A stretch of 64,000 bases of DNA from Neoroseomonas terrae (GCF_018129025.1 NZ_JAAEDI010000023.1:41652-105651); one strand, 5' to 3'. Shown: positions 23,485-32,888, counted from the first letter of the stretch. Numbers and translations: made by a program. Notes: generated from the sequence alone by a model not told the origin.

Positions 23485-24477
23485 CTAGTCCAGGGCAACC
23501 TGGCCGCGCAGCCTGCCGTAGAGTTCGATCTCACGCGACACCGATGCGATGAACTCGTCGCGCGTGACTGGTGTCGGCTCGATCCCGACGGCCGCCAGGC
23601 GTTGGCGGACCGCCGGATCACCAAGGCCCGCATTGATGGCCGAATGCAGTTTCTCGACAATCGGTGCGGGTAGATCCGCCGGTCCGTGGACACCGAACCA
23701 TGCGTAGACGGAGAGGTCGACGCCTCCTTCCCGCAGCGTCGGCACCGCAGGGAAGCTCGCCTGGCGCGCGTCGCTGGTGATCGCCAGCAGGCGCAGACGG
23801 TCGTCCGCCGCAAAGGGGGCGACCTCCGAGAGGAATGCCGAGACCATCTGGATCTGGCCGGCCAACAGCGCAGTTACCGCCGGCCCGCCTCCCCGGAAGG
23901 GAATGTGCGTAAACTCGGCCCCCGTTATCTGGCGCAGCAGTTCCATCACGAGGTGCGGGGTCGTGCCGATCCCTGCCGTGCCGTAGCTGATCGTGCCCGG
24001 CTGGACCCGAGCCGCAGCGATGAGGTCGCTGGCTGAACGGAAGGGCGATTGCGGCGAGACCGCCAGGGCGAACGGGCCTCGGCCGACCATCCCGATTGGC
24101 GTGAAAGAGCGGACGGTCTCCATCGACAGGAGCGCCTCGCGCAGGGTCGGCAGGATCGAGAAGGTCGAGGGTGTGCTCAGAACCAGCGTGTAGCCGTCAG
24201 GTCGGCTCTCCAGCGCGGCCCTTGTACCAATCACCCCACCTCCACCGGCACGATTGTCGACGATGGCCTGGACGTTCAGCTGCCGGCCGATGATCTCGGC
24301 CACCAGACGACCGACCGCATCGGCTGACCCTCCGGCCGGAAACGGAACGATGATGCGGATCGGACGGTTCGGAAAGTCTTCCGTCTGCGCCTGCGCCAGG
24401 GACGACGACGCACAGAAGGTCAGCCCCGCGGCCGTGAGAAGCGACCGCCTGGCGAGCCTGGCTTGGGGATCGGGCAT
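23485..24477 (-). CDS. Bug/TctC-family solute-binding protein
   Basis: A 330-residue periplasmic receptor. I chose the ATG at 24477, eight bases after AGGAGG, rather than the one at 24483. The signal peptide has a Tat-like RRSLLTAAGL and a cleavage site after SSSLAQA. Family hallmarks are PNRPIRIIVPFPAGGSADAV, VDNRAGGGGVIGT and PDGYTLVLS. It lies between the acyl-CoA dehydrogenase and crotonase genes on one strand and presumably captures the acid they degrade. Confidence 0.93.
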   Translation of the reverse strand: MPDPQARLARRSLLTAAGLTFCASSSLAQAQTEDFPNRPIRIIVPFPAGGSADAVGRLVAEIIGRQLNVQAIVDNRAGGGGVIGTRAALESRPDGYTLVLSTPSTFSILPTLREALLSMETVRSFTPIGMVGRGPFALAVSPQSPFRSASDLIAAARVQPGTISYGTAGIGTTPHLVMELLRQITGAEFTHIPFRGGGPAVTALLAGQIQMVSAFLSEVAPFAADDRLRLLAITSDARQASFPAVPTLREGGVDLSVYAWFGVHGPADLPAPIVEKLHSAINAGLGDPAVRQRLAAVGIEPTPVTRDEFIASVSREIELYGRLRGQVALD

Positions 24478-24541
24478 TGGCATCTCCTCCTGCTTGGCCT
24501 CTTGTCGACAGGCGGCTTGGTCACCCGCCTTGGGCCATCGG

Positions 24542-25717
24542 TTAGCCGGCGCCGACGCGGGGCAGTCCGAGCACGCGTTCGCCGATGATGTTGCGCCGGA
24601 TCTCCGAAGTGCCGCCGGCGATGGTCTCGTGGAAGACGTGCAGGAATGCGCCCACCAGGTCCTCCGACGCGCCACCGCGCATCAGGCCTTGAGGACCGAG
24701 GATGCGCATGGCCGTCCGATGCACGCGCTGTGACAACTCTCCGTAGTAAAGGGCGACGATGGCGCCCTCCGGGCCGGGAACGGCCTCGCGCTGGCAGCGG
24801 GAGATCTGAGCGTAGGTCATGGAACGCAACGCAGCGACCTCGGCCTTCAGCTCCGCCAGGTCGCCGGCGACTTCGTCGTCGTTCAGAAGCACGTTCCCGT
24901 TCGGCCCCGGGAGTTCTCGCGCGAGCGAGATCAGTTCCTCGATCGCCCGCGCAAGGTCGAGTTGCTTCGCGACATACCCGGTCCCGCGCTCAAAGGAGAG
25001 CGTGGACATGGCGACACGCCAACCGTCATTGACCGCTCCAACCACATTCGCGAGCGGGATACGGACGTTGTCGTAGAAAACCTCGCAAAAGTGGTGGTGA
25101 CCGGCCAGCGTGCGGATCGGCCGCACAGTGATACCCGGCGCTGTCATGTCGCAGATGACCCAGGTCAGCCCCCGGTGCTTCGGGACCGCGGGATCCGTCC
25201 GCACCAGCAGCTCCTGCCACCGCGCTAGATGCGCGTGGCTGGTCCAGACCTTTTGGCCGTTGACGACTAGATCCTCGCCATCGATCTCCGCCCGGGTTCG
25301 CAGGCTGGCCAAGTCCGACCCGCTGCCGGGCTCGGAGAAGCCCTGACACCAGACGACCTCGCCGCGGAGGATCTGCGGCAGGTGGAATGCCTTCTGCGCT
25401 TCGCTGCCGCGGGCGATCAGTGTCGGTCCACCGTGGTTGAGTGCGACGGTCAGGCAACCCTGCAGTGGCGCGTTGGCACGAGCGCACTCCTCGTACCAGA
25501 TCAGCTGCTCGATGAGCGAAGCCCCTCGCCCGCCGTGTTCCCTGGGCCAGGCCAGTCCTGCCCAGCCGCCGTCGTATTGCCGGCGCTGCCAATCAAGGTC
25601 GAAGGCCCGCATGGGCTCGCCGTCGGTCGGGCGCGTCTCCTTAGGCTTGTTGGCGAACAGCCAATCCTTCGCCTCCTCACGGAAGTTGTTCTCTGCAGCG
25701 CTGAATCGAAGGTCCAT
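24542..25717 (-). CDS. Acyl-CoA dehydrogenase
   Basis: A 391-residue flavoprotein. The start at 25717 (MDLRFSAAENNFREEAKDWL) is chosen because upstream residues have no match. Present are the N-terminal helical domain (WAGLAWPREHGGRGASLIEQ), the FAD/substrate motif GFSEPGSGSDLASLRTRAEI, the KVWTSHAH segment, and the C-terminal IAGGTSEIRRNIIGERVLG loop that holds adenine/FAD contacts. It resembles the large subunit-like members of PimC/PimD-type pairs. It heads the minus-strand operon and is divergent from two more acyl-CoA dehydrogenases. Confidence 0.92.
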   Translation of the reverse strand: MDLRFSAAENNFREEAKDWLFANKPKETRPTDGEPMRAFDLDWQRRQYDGGWAGLAWPREHGGRGASLIEQLIWYEECARANAPLQGCLTVALNHGGPTLIARGSEAQKAFHLPQILRGEVVWCQGFSEPGSGSDLASLRTRAEIDGEDLVVNGQKVWTSHAHLARWQELLVRTDPAVPKHRGLTWVICDMTAPGITVRPIRTLAGHHHFCEVFYDNVRIPLANVVGAVNDGWRVAMSTLSFERGTGYVAKQLDLARAIEELISLARELPGPNGNVLLNDDEVAGDLAELKAEVAALRSMTYAQISRCQREAVPGPEGAIVALYYGELSQRVHRTAMRILGPQGLMRGGASEDLVGAFLHVFHETIAGGTSEIRRNIIGERVLGLPRVGAG

Positions 25718-25824
25718 GGCGTCCGTTCGAGGTGTCGTCGCGGCACGCGGCAGAGGCCGGTCGCGCAGGAGATCCTCATCTTCCGCTCCGTCTGCCGAGC
25801 CGAGGAAGTCCAAAGGCGAAGAAA

Positions 25825-25839
25825 TTCCGCGATGCGGAA
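25825..25839. promoter_or_regulatory. Palindromic operator candidate between divergent operons
   Basis: TTCCGC-GAT-GCGGAA is a perfect 6-3-6 inverted repeat in the 196-bp gap between the divergent acyl-CoA dehydrogenase genes. A TATACT hexamer at 25881-25886 could be the plus-strand -10. A regulator such as the IclR protein at 21626 may bind here. Confidence 0.5.
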
Positions 25840-25913
25840 AAACCAAGAGATCCCGCGGCGTGCGGCGGGGACCCGCTCCCTATACTGGCGTCATCGATAC
25901 GAGAGCGAGCGAT

Positions 25914-26918
25914 ATGGTTGATCTTCTCCCCGATCCCGAACAGCGCCAGATCGAGGAGAGCTTCGTCGAGTTCGTCACCAAGGAGCTCCCGATCGATCGC
26001 CTGCGCGGTGGTGAGTCGCCGAACCGCGATCGGGAACTTTGGCAACGCATCGCGCACCTCGGTTGGCTTGGCCTGAGCATTCCGGAGGATGCAGGCGGTG
26101 TAGGGCTGAGTCTCGCCGAGGAGACCCTCCTGTTCCGGGTCTGCGGTCGTGCGCTGGTGACCCCATCGCTGCTCGCGACCGTTCTTGCTGCCCGTGTCGC
26201 TCTTGAGACCAAGGACGCCGCGGCGATCGAGACCCTACTCGGTGGCCGGCGCCGCGCCGCCTTTGCCCTGGCGATGCCTGGCAGTCGGCCCGCTAAACTG
26301 CTGCTGCTGGACGCCCATCCCGAGGATCTTTTACTCCTACTCCACCCGGCTGGAGCAAGGCTGATCGAACCGTCCGACCTCGGCGTCTGGCAGGAACTCG
26401 ACCCCTTCGATGGGACGCTGACTCTCGCTCAGGCCGACTACCCTCGTGCTGACCAGGCTCCTGCGGTGACGTCGAGCATCCTACGCCGTGCCGACCTTCT
26501 CCTCGCTGCACTCCAGGTCGGTGCAGCCGAGGCCGCCCGCGACATGGCCGTTGCCTATGCCAAGGACCGCAATCAGTTCGGCCAACCCATCGGCTCCTTC
26601 CAGGCAGTGAAGCATCATTGCGCCGACATGGCCGTCCGCTGCGAAGCCGCCGGCGCCCAGCTTGCTTTCGCCGCCTGCGCCGAGCGGGACGGCATCGGCG
26701 AGCCGGAGGGACCTGCCCAGGCGTTGCTGATCGCGCGCGATGCTGCGATGCGGAATGGTGCCGCCAACATTCAGATCCATGGCGGTCTGGGCTTCACCGC
26801 GGAATGCCATGCACAGCTGTTCATGAAGCGCGCCCAGGTTCTCGCACAGCTCGGCACCGACGCTAGGCGCGCCCTGATCTCGGCGCTGCGCGATGCGAAT
26901 GCGAGCCGCGCGGCCTGA
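25914..26918 (+). CDS. Acyl-CoA dehydrogenase, small PimD-like type
   Basis: A 334-residue protein from ATG 25914. The N-terminal domain (LPDPEQRQIEESFVEFVTKE, then LGWLGLSIPEDAGGVGLS) is intact. The middle beta-domain is shorter and diverged, without the usual SEPGSGSD loop. The C-terminal domain has YAKDRNQFGQPIGSFQAVKH and QIHGGLGFTAECHAQLFMKR. This pattern is that of the partner subunit in two-component acyl-CoA dehydrogenases. It is followed 28 bp later by a further dehydrogenase, so the two may act together. Confidence 0.9.
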   Translation: MVDLLPDPEQRQIEESFVEFVTKELPIDRLRGGESPNRDRELWQRIAHLGWLGLSIPEDAGGVGLSLAEETLLFRVCGRALVTPSLLATVLAARVALETKDAAAIETLLGGRRRAAFALAMPGSRPAKLLLLDAHPEDLLLLLHPAGARLIEPSDLGVWQELDPFDGTLTLAQADYPRADQAPAVTSSILRRADLLLAALQVGAAEAARDMAVAYAKDRNQFGQPIGSFQAVKHHCADMAVRCEAAGAQLAFAACAERDGIGEPEGPAQALLIARDAAMRNGAANIQIHGGLGFTAECHAQLFMKRAQVLAQLGTDARRALISALRDANASRAA

Positions 26919-26946
26919 CATCCCACAATACTCGGAGCGGTCGACC

Positions 26947-28182
26947 ATGCCTGCCATCGCCTATCAGTACCCTGAGGAGATCTCCGCGCTGCGCGAGGCC
27001 ATCACCGGCTTCATCCGGGCCGAGGTGATCCCAAGGCACGACAGGAACCGCTCGCTGTTCGAGGATCCCCATCTCGCCTACGACAGCCGTGGCCTGTTCA
27101 CCCCGGCGATGCGGCAACTGGCCCTCGAAGTACGAACCACCGCGGCCGAGGCGGGCTTCTACGCCATGGCCACACCTGAGGATCTGGGTGGAGCCGGCAT
27201 GGGTCTCACGGCGTACTTCGCGGCCTTCGAGCGGATCTTCCACGAGTGCGGCTACCGCTACACGCTGGGTCATCAGATCGTCAGCCATTGGGCCAAAGGC
27301 CCAAGCCCCCTCCTCCACAAGATGACTGCGCGTATGCGCGCGGACGTCCTCCCCGGTCTGATGTCCGGGCAGGCGACGATGTGCTTCGCGCTCTCTGAGC
27401 CCGGCGCGGGGTCAGATGCGGCGATGATTAAGACGCGCGCGGTTCGCAACGGCGACGGGTGGCGGATCTCCGGGACGAAGATCTGGACGACGAACAGTCC
27501 TTATGCGGACTACGTCTGCGTTTTCGCGATCACCGACCCAGAGCGGGCAGCTGTCCGGAAGGGCGGCATCAGTTGCTTCCTGGTCCCAACGAACAGCCCG
27601 GGCTTCAGCGTCGGGCGGGTCATCATGATGTTCGGTCAGTCGCATGGCGACGAAGCGGTGCTCACCTTCGACGAGGTGGAGGTCGGTGAGCATCAGCTGA
27701 TTGGAGATCTCGACCAGGGCTTCAAGGCAGCAATGCTTGGGGTGGGACTGGGCCGCGTATTCAATATCGCTCGAGCCGTCGGTACCGCGCGCTGGGCACT
27801 CGAGCTCGCCCTTGAGCATGCCAAAGTGCGCGAGACCTTCGGCCGGAAACTTTCCGATCGCCAGGGGATCATGTTTCCCCTGGCTGAGTCAGCGATGCAG
27901 ATCCATGCTGCCCATCTGATGGCGCTGAACGTGGTGCAGCTCCTGGACCGGGGCCTTCGGGCGCACAAGGAACTGTCGATGGCCAAGGCCTACTGCTGCA
28001 GGATCGCGATGCAGGCGGTGGACCGGGCGATGCAGACACACGGTGCCATGGGTCTGACGAACGAGATGAGTCTCTCCGAGGCCTACATCGCCATGCGCAA
28101 GATCAACATCGCCGACGGCACGGCGGAGATCATGCACCACGTGGTCGCCAAGGAGCTCCTGGGCGGCGATACGGATCTCTAA
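26947..28182 (+). CDS. Acyl-CoA dehydrogenase
   Basis: A 411-residue protein from ATG 26947. Motifs include CFALSEPGAGSDAAMIKTRA, KIWTTNSPYADYVCVF, the VRETFGRKLSDRQGIMF helix and IADGTAEIMHHVVAKELLGG near the end. It is a full-length member with both FAD-binding regions. It lies directly downstream of the small-type dehydrogenase on the same strand. Its stop is followed by a convergent crotonase fragment. Confidence 0.92.
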   Translation: MPAIAYQYPEEISALREAITGFIRAEVIPRHDRNRSLFEDPHLAYDSRGLFTPAMRQLALEVRTTAAEAGFYAMATPEDLGGAGMGLTAYFAAFERIFHECGYRYTLGHQIVSHWAKGPSPLLHKMTARMRADVLPGLMSGQATMCFALSEPGAGSDAAMIKTRAVRNGDGWRISGTKIWTTNSPYADYVCVFAITDPERAAVRKGGISCFLVPTNSPGFSVGRVIMMFGQSHGDEAVLTFDEVEVGEHQLIGDLDQGFKAAMLGVGLGRVFNIARAVGTARWALELALEHAKVRETFGRKLSDRQGIMFPLAESAMQIHAAHLMALNVVQLLDRGLRAHKELSMAKAYCCRIAMQAVDRAMQTHGAMGLTNEMSLSEAYIAMRKINIADGTAEIMHHVVAKELLGGDTDL

Positions 28183-28184
28183 CG

Positions 28185-28487
28185 TCAGCGCAGGCGCCAC
28201 TTCGCTTTCGACGCGCTCCATCGGTCGACCTCGGCTCGGCCGATCGGATTGCCGAGTTGGGTGTACTTCAAAGCATTGGCCGTGGCAGCGTGCCGGGGCA
28301 TGTCGAGCGCCTCCCAGATCGCTCGAACGCTCCCCTGGATCGCCGCGGCAGGCTTGGCTGCGATGATCGACGCGATCTCGTGCGCGCGTGCCACTAGTTC
28401 CTCCCGTGTCTGCACGATCTCGGTGACCAGGCTGATCCGGAGGGTCGTCTGGGCCGACATTCGTTCGTCGTTGCCCATCAGTGTCAT
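28185..28487 (-). pseudogene. C-terminal fragment of a crotonase gene
   Basis: One hundred residues corresponding to the last third of an enoyl-CoA hydratase-like protein: GNDERMSAQTTLRISLVTEI, then ARAHEIASIIAAKPAAAIQG, then ALKYTQLGNPIGRAEVDRW. The N-terminal two thirds with the oxyanion hole are missing. The truncation point falls at the run of ten Gs at 28493-28502, next to the start of an unrelated SDR gene, so a deletion or rearrangement removed the rest. It is convergent with the acyl-CoA dehydrogenase, 2 bp away. Confidence 0.7.
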
Positions 28488-28510
28488 TCGGTGGGGGGGG
28501 GGAAATATCC

Positions 28511-29283
28511 ATGAGCGATTTGAGGCAGGGAAACCTCGGTCCCTACAATCTCGAGGGTCGGATAGCGGTCGTCACGGGAACCAGCAGCGGCATCGGAGCT
28601 GCCACGGTGCAGCGCCTCGCCGAGCAGGGCGCCCGGGTGTCATTGGCTACAACACCGGTCGGGAGCGGGCTGAGGCACTGGCGTCGCGGCTTCCTGGGAC
28701 CGGACACTTCTCCATGTTCCTGTCGGCAACGGACAGTGGAGCGATCCGCACCGCGGCGAATGAGATCGAACGGCGCTTCGAGCGCGTCGATGTCCTCGTG
28801 AATTCTGCCGGAACCACGCGTGCGGTTCCCCATGGTGACCTCGAGGCGATGGACGACGAGACCTTCGATCGCATCCTGATCACCAGTGTGCGTGGCCCCT
28901 TCGCGGTTATTCGCGCCTTCCTGCCGCTGTTGCGACGCAGCGGTGATGCCGTCGTCGTCAACATGTCGTCGTTTGCCGCGCTCCGCGGCCAGGGCAGCAG
29001 TGTCCCGTACGCGGCCTCCAAGGCGGCCGTCGACACCATGGGCGAGTCGCTGGCACGCGCCCTGGCACCGACCATCAGGGTTGTCGGCATCGTCCCGGCC
29101 GGGGTCGACACCGACTTCATCCCCGGCCGCACCCAGGAAGGCTTCTTGCGAGACATCGCGCAGAGCCCGCTGAAGACCATCTGCCAGCCTGATGAGGTGG
29201 CCATGGCCGTGCTGGCCGCGGTGACGCACCTCCGTCTGACGACCGGATCAACTATACTGGTCGATGGCGGCTCGCATCTTTAG
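28511..29283 (+). pseudogene. Short-chain dehydrogenase/reductase, single-base frameshift
   Basis: Starts at ATG 28511. The first frame gives EGRIAVVTGTSSGIGAATVQ (the TGxxxGIG cofactor loop) up to GARVS near 28640. The next frame resumes with GYNTGRERAEALASRLPG and continues to the end, including VLVNSAG, NMSSFAALRGQGSSVPYAAS (catalytic Ser, Tyr, Lys) and a C-terminal STILVDGGSHL. Total length is 773 nt, one short of 258 codons, so one base is missing near 28637-28641. All catalytic residues are otherwise intact. It is either a recent inactivation or a sequencing error. Confidence 0.8.
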
Positions 29284-29296
29284 CGAGCGCGCTGGC

Positions 29297-30277
29297 CTAC
29301 TCGATCTGCGCGCCGCTAGCCCGCACCAGAGGTGCCCACTTCGCGATCTCCGCCTGAACATACGCAGCCGCCGACTCAGGCGTTGAGTCGGTCACCGGCT
29401 CAATCGCAAGGCTCCGCAGGTCCCTCTGCAGGGACTCGTCTTTCATCGTGGCCATTGCTGTCCGATTCAGCGAGGTGACGATCGCAGCAGGCGCACCGGC
29501 GGGCAGGCTAAGAACATTGAAGGTGCCGAACTCTGCACCCGGATACCCAACCTCCTCGGCCGTCGGGATATCCGGAAAGCTTGGCGATCGCCTCGCGGCA
29601 AGGACAGCGATGATCCGGATCCGCCCAGCGCGGTGATGGTCGATCAGCGGTCCGAAGGTCTCGAGGAAGAGAGGTATCGTCCCCGCCAGGACGTCCATCA
29701 GCGCGGGGTTGCTGCCGCGATAGGCGACATGCGTGATGTCCAGGTTCTGAGTCTGCTTCAGCCACTCGAAGGCAAGCTGCGTGATCGTTCCGACGCCGGC
29801 CGTTGCATACGAATAGTGGCCCGGCCTCGCGCGGACGAGCTCAACCATCTCGCGCAGATTGTTGGCTGGCACGCTCGGATGCACGGCAACAACCAGGGGA
29901 GCGGTGCCTACGATTGCGACGTGGGAATAGTCGCGTATCGCGTCATAGGCCGGCCGAACCATCATGGTGGGGTTCACCCCGTGGGTCGAAGCCGTCCCGA
30001 ACAGGGCCGTGTAGCCATCGGGTGCGGCTCTCGCGACCTCCGTGGATCCCAGGATGCCACCCGCCCCGCCACGGTTCTCAACGACGATAGGCTGGCCGAA
30101 CCCCGCCATTGCCCGCTCGGCGAACTTCCGTGCGAACAGGTCAGTCGCCCCACCCGCTGCGAAGGGGACAACGATGCGCATCGGACGGGTTGGATACCGT
30201 TCCTGCGCCGCGGCCTGCTTCCAGCCAACCGGGAGGCACCCCGATCCCGCCGCAGCCAGTAGAGACCGTCGTTCCAT
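29297..30277 (-). CDS. Bug/TctC-family solute-binding protein
   Basis: A 326-residue protein with signal peptide MERRSLLAAAGSGCLPVGWK, cleaved near QAAAQ. Motifs are PTRPMRIVVPFAAGGATDLF, VENRGGAGGILGSTE, PDGYTALFG, and the C-terminal PLVRASGAQIE. It is convergent with the frameshifted SDR gene. No membrane components (TctA/TctB) are nearby. The only enzyme genes it could share a promoter region with are the divergent acyl-CoA ligase and its operator. Confidence 0.93.
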   Translation of the reverse strand: MERRSLLAAAGSGCLPVGWKQAAAQERYPTRPMRIVVPFAAGGATDLFARKFAERAMAGFGQPIVVENRGGAGGILGSTEVARAAPDGYTALFGTASTHGVNPTMMVRPAYDAIRDYSHVAIVGTAPLVVAVHPSVPANNLREMVELVRARPGHYSYATAGVGTITQLAFEWLKQTQNLDITHVAYRGSNPALMDVLAGTIPLFLETFGPLIDHHRAGRIRIIAVLAARRSPSFPDIPTAEEVGYPGAEFGTFNVLSLPAGAPAAIVTSLNRTAMATMKDESLQRDLRSLAIEPVTDSTPESAAAYVQAEIAKWAPLVRASGAQIE

Positions 30278-30508
30278 CGTTTGTCTTCCTCCCCTAGATC
30301 GCCGACGTCAGGCCCGTGATGAGGGCGGCGAGTACACTGAAGGCGGGGTGACGGATGAAGCACTCGCTGTGGCTAGGCCCTGCCCCTTTGGGCATGCCCG
30401 AATAGCACTGGTCGCCCAGGCGCCGGACTGTGCCATGCGCTCCATTTCCTCCGCTTGGTGACAAACATCGCATCGGCGTGCGGAACCGGCCAAGGACTGG
30501 CCCTGACT

Positions 30509-30524
30509 ATTCACATCTGTGAAT
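30509..30524. promoter_or_regulatory. Palindromic operator, IclR-type candidate (ligase promoter)
   Basis: ATTCACATCTGTGAAT is a 7-2-7 perfect inverted repeat 63 bp before the acyl-CoA ligase start. An almost identical site, ATTCACATCCGTGAAT, lies at 32889-32904 before the acyl-CoA dehydrogenase pair and next to the IclR gene. Confidence 0.7.
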
Positions 30525-30587
30525 GCGATCGCTGGAGCGTGGACGGTGCGTTGACGCCATGCGCGTGGGTCCCGACAGTCCCCGCTC

Positions 30588-32081
30588 ATGGAAACGGATG
30601 GCCTCGCGCAGACGATGCGCAGCCGTTGGACGCAGGCTCCGGGACGCCCGGCGCTCGGCTTCGGCGACACCTGGTATGACTGGCAGTGGGTCGGCGAGAA
30701 CGCGACGCGCCTCGAGGAAGCGCTCACAGCGGTCACCTATCCGTCGCGCGCCCCCATCGCCGTCATCGCACGGAACCGGCCAGCCCAGGCAGGCGCCATT
30801 CTTGGACTGATGGCGACCGGTCGCCCCGCGGTCGTCATCTCCTCCATTCAGTCGCCCGATGGCCTGGCGGCCGACATCCTCAGGCTCGGAGTGCAGGTCG
30901 TCTTGGGAAGCCCTGACGACCTCCGTGCAGATGCCGTCGCCAATGCAATGCGGACGACAGGCGTCCTGGGGATGACCGTTGCGGAGCATGGCTCACCGAC
31001 CTTCGACGTCGAGACCCCCGTACGTGTGGAGTGGGCGCCTCAGGCTATCGACCCTGACGCCCTGGTCGTGATGTTGACCAGCGGCACGACCGGGGCGCCC
31101 AAGCGCCTGACGCTTGGCCGTCGGGCTACCCTGTCAGCCATGGCGGATCTGACGGCCATGCTCGGGGAATGCGAGGAGCCCGGGGAGACCTCGCCGTCGA
31201 TCCTCTTCCAGCCCCTGGCCAACATCAGCGGCATGTATCTGCTGATGCTCCTTGCGGCTGAGGGACGTCCTGCGTTTCTCATGGAGCGGTTCAGGGCCGC
31301 CGAGTGGGCGGAGGCGGTCCGACGTCTTGGCCCCTCCTGGCTCTGGCTCCCGCCGGCGGCGATGCAGATGGTCTTGGACGCGGATGTCGACCCAGCGCAC
31401 CTCTCCTCGGCCCGGGCGCTGAGGACGGGGTCCGCACCGTTGGGGGACAGCGTACGGACCCGCTTCGAGGAGCGCTTTTCCATCCCCGTCCTCAGCCACT
31501 ACGGCGCCACGGAGTTTTGCGGCATCGTGACGTCCCTGTCCCCCGATGACGTCGCCGAGAACCCTGATCGCAGCAGCTCGGTCGGCAGGGCTAGGCCGGG
31601 CGTCCGCCTGCAGGTCGTTGATGCCGCAGATGGGGCGGTGGTCGCTCTGGGCGAACTCGGCATCCTCGAGGTTCAGGCCGACCGTCTTGGACCGGGCTGG
31701 ATGCGCACCACTGACCTTGCCGCCATCGATCCCGATGGGTTCCTGACGCTGCATGGCAGGGCGGACGACGCCATCAATCGTGGGGGCTTCAAGGTGCTCG
31801 CCGGCCAGGTGGCTGATATCCTGCGCGCACATCCAGCCGTAGCGGACGCCGCCGTCCTTGGACTAGCGGATGATCGCCTTGGCCAGGTCCCCGTAGCGGC
31901 TGTTGAGTGTCGCCATGGCGTCCTGCCGCCTTCCAGCGAGGATCTCGCCGCCTTCAGCCGCAGCCACCTACTCGCCTACCAGGTGCCAGTCCGCTTCCTC
32001 ATCGTGCCTTCCCTGCCCCGGACGGGGACGATGAAGATCGACCGCCAGGCCGCGCTGAAGCTATTCGCGTCGGCCGGCTGA
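30588..32081 (+). CDS. AMP-forming acyl-CoA ligase
   Basis: A 497-residue adenylate-forming enzyme, which activates a carboxylic acid as acyl-AMP and then acyl-CoA. Core motifs are VMLTSGTTGAPKRLTLGRRA (P-loop, about 162-181), SHYGATEFCGIV (A5), WMRTTDLAAIDPDGFLTLHG and RADDAINRGGFKV (A7-A8 hinge), and the catalytic lysine in RTGTMKIDRQAAL near the C-terminus. All essential residues are present. It stands alone after a palindromic operator, and the IclR gene is convergent with it, overlapping by 83 bp. Confidence 0.93.
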   Translation: METDGLAQTMRSRWTQAPGRPALGFGDTWYDWQWVGENATRLEEALTAVTYPSRAPIAVIARNRPAQAGAILGLMATGRPAVVISSIQSPDGLAADILRLGVQVVLGSPDDLRADAVANAMRTTGVLGMTVAEHGSPTFDVETPVRVEWAPQAIDPDALVVMLTSGTTGAPKRLTLGRRATLSAMADLTAMLGECEEPGETSPSILFQPLANISGMYLLMLLAAEGRPAFLMERFRAAEWAEAVRRLGPSWLWLPPAAMQMVLDADVDPAHLSSARALRTGSAPLGDSVRTRFEERFSIPVLSHYGATEFCGIVTSLSPDDVAENPDRSSSVGRARPGVRLQVVDAADGAVVALGELGILEVQADRLGPGWMRTTDLAAIDPDGFLTLHGRADDAINRGGFKVLAGQVADILRAHPAVADAAVLGLADDRLGQVPVAAVECRHGVLPPSSEDLAAFSRSHLLAYQVPVRFLIVPSLPRTGTMKIDRQAALKLFASAG

Positions 32082-32844
32082 CCTTGCCGGCACCTCGCCA
32101 GCCTTCGATGCCCTCGCGCATCGCGGCGATGAAGTCCGTCTCGTGCCTGCGGAGGACTTCCGTGTCGGCACTGACGCTGAGCGCGATCGGGCGATCCTGC
32201 AGGGGGTCGAGGGGCAGGAGCATCGCCACCGAACCACGGCCGACGCGCACCTTATCCACGACCTTCGCGTAGCCGCGGCGACGTGTCTCCTCGATGGCGC
32301 GCATGATCGATGGGAGGCCAACCCGCTTCTCGGGTGGGTGGACCGCGTTGAAATGCCGGACGAGTTGGCCAATCACGGCATCGGCGTAGCTCGCGACCAC
32401 CGCGATACCGGCGGCCGTATGGAACAGAGGCCTCCTTGCCCCTGGCATGTACGTCATGTCCCCGCTGTCAGGCTCGATGATGGCCATATACTGGACATCG
32501 AGACCCAGACGCCCGGCCAGAATGGTGACCTGACCTGTCGCGGCATAGACGCGCTCCATGAGGTCGCTGACATCCCCCCCGCCCCAGGTGGCAATGCCAA
32601 CCCACTCCCCGAGCAGGGCGATCCGCGGTGTCGGCGTGTACCGTCGATCCCGCGGGTCCTGTTTCATGTAGCCCAGGTCGACCAGCGACCGCAGGAGAAC
32701 GGCTGTGCTTGAGGCTGGGTAGCCTAGGTAGGTGGCGACATCCGTCACGCTCGCTGGACGACGGAGCTTGTCGAACAACTCGAATACCTCGAGCACACGC
32801 TTTGCCGACTTCACCGGCGCGGCAGCAGTCCTCGTGTTAGGCAT
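31999..32844 (-). CDS. IclR-family transcriptional regulator
   Basis: A 281-residue regulator starting at the ATG at 32844 (MPNTRTAAAPVKSAKRVLEV). The winged helix at about 12-75 includes DVATYLGYPASSTAVLLRSL. The effector domain includes YMAIIEPDSGDMTYMPGARR and VGRGSVAMLLPLDP. Its 3' end overlaps the acyl-CoA ligase gene by 83 bp, tail to tail, so the last ~25 residues (Arg/Ser/Pro-rich) may be a non-conserved extension. The near-identical palindromes at 30509 and 32889 flank its target genes. Confidence 0.9.
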   Translation of the reverse strand: MPNTRTAAAPVKSAKRVLEVFELFDKLRRPASVTDVATYLGYPASSTAVLLRSLVDLGYMKQDPRDRRYTPTPRIALLGEWVGIATWGGGDVSDLMERVYAATGQVTILAGRLGLDVQYMAIIEPDSGDMTYMPGARRPLFHTAAGIAVVASYADAVIGQLVRHFNAVHPPEKRVGLPSIMRAIEETRRRGYAKVVDKVRVGRGSVAMLLPLDPLQDRPIALSVSADTEVLRRHETDFIAAMREGIEGWRGAGKVSRPTRIASARPGGRSSSSPSGAGKAR

Positions 32845-32888
32845 CACCGATTTTCCGTCGTGGAGTTCCGATCCCGCCGAGGCTAGGC

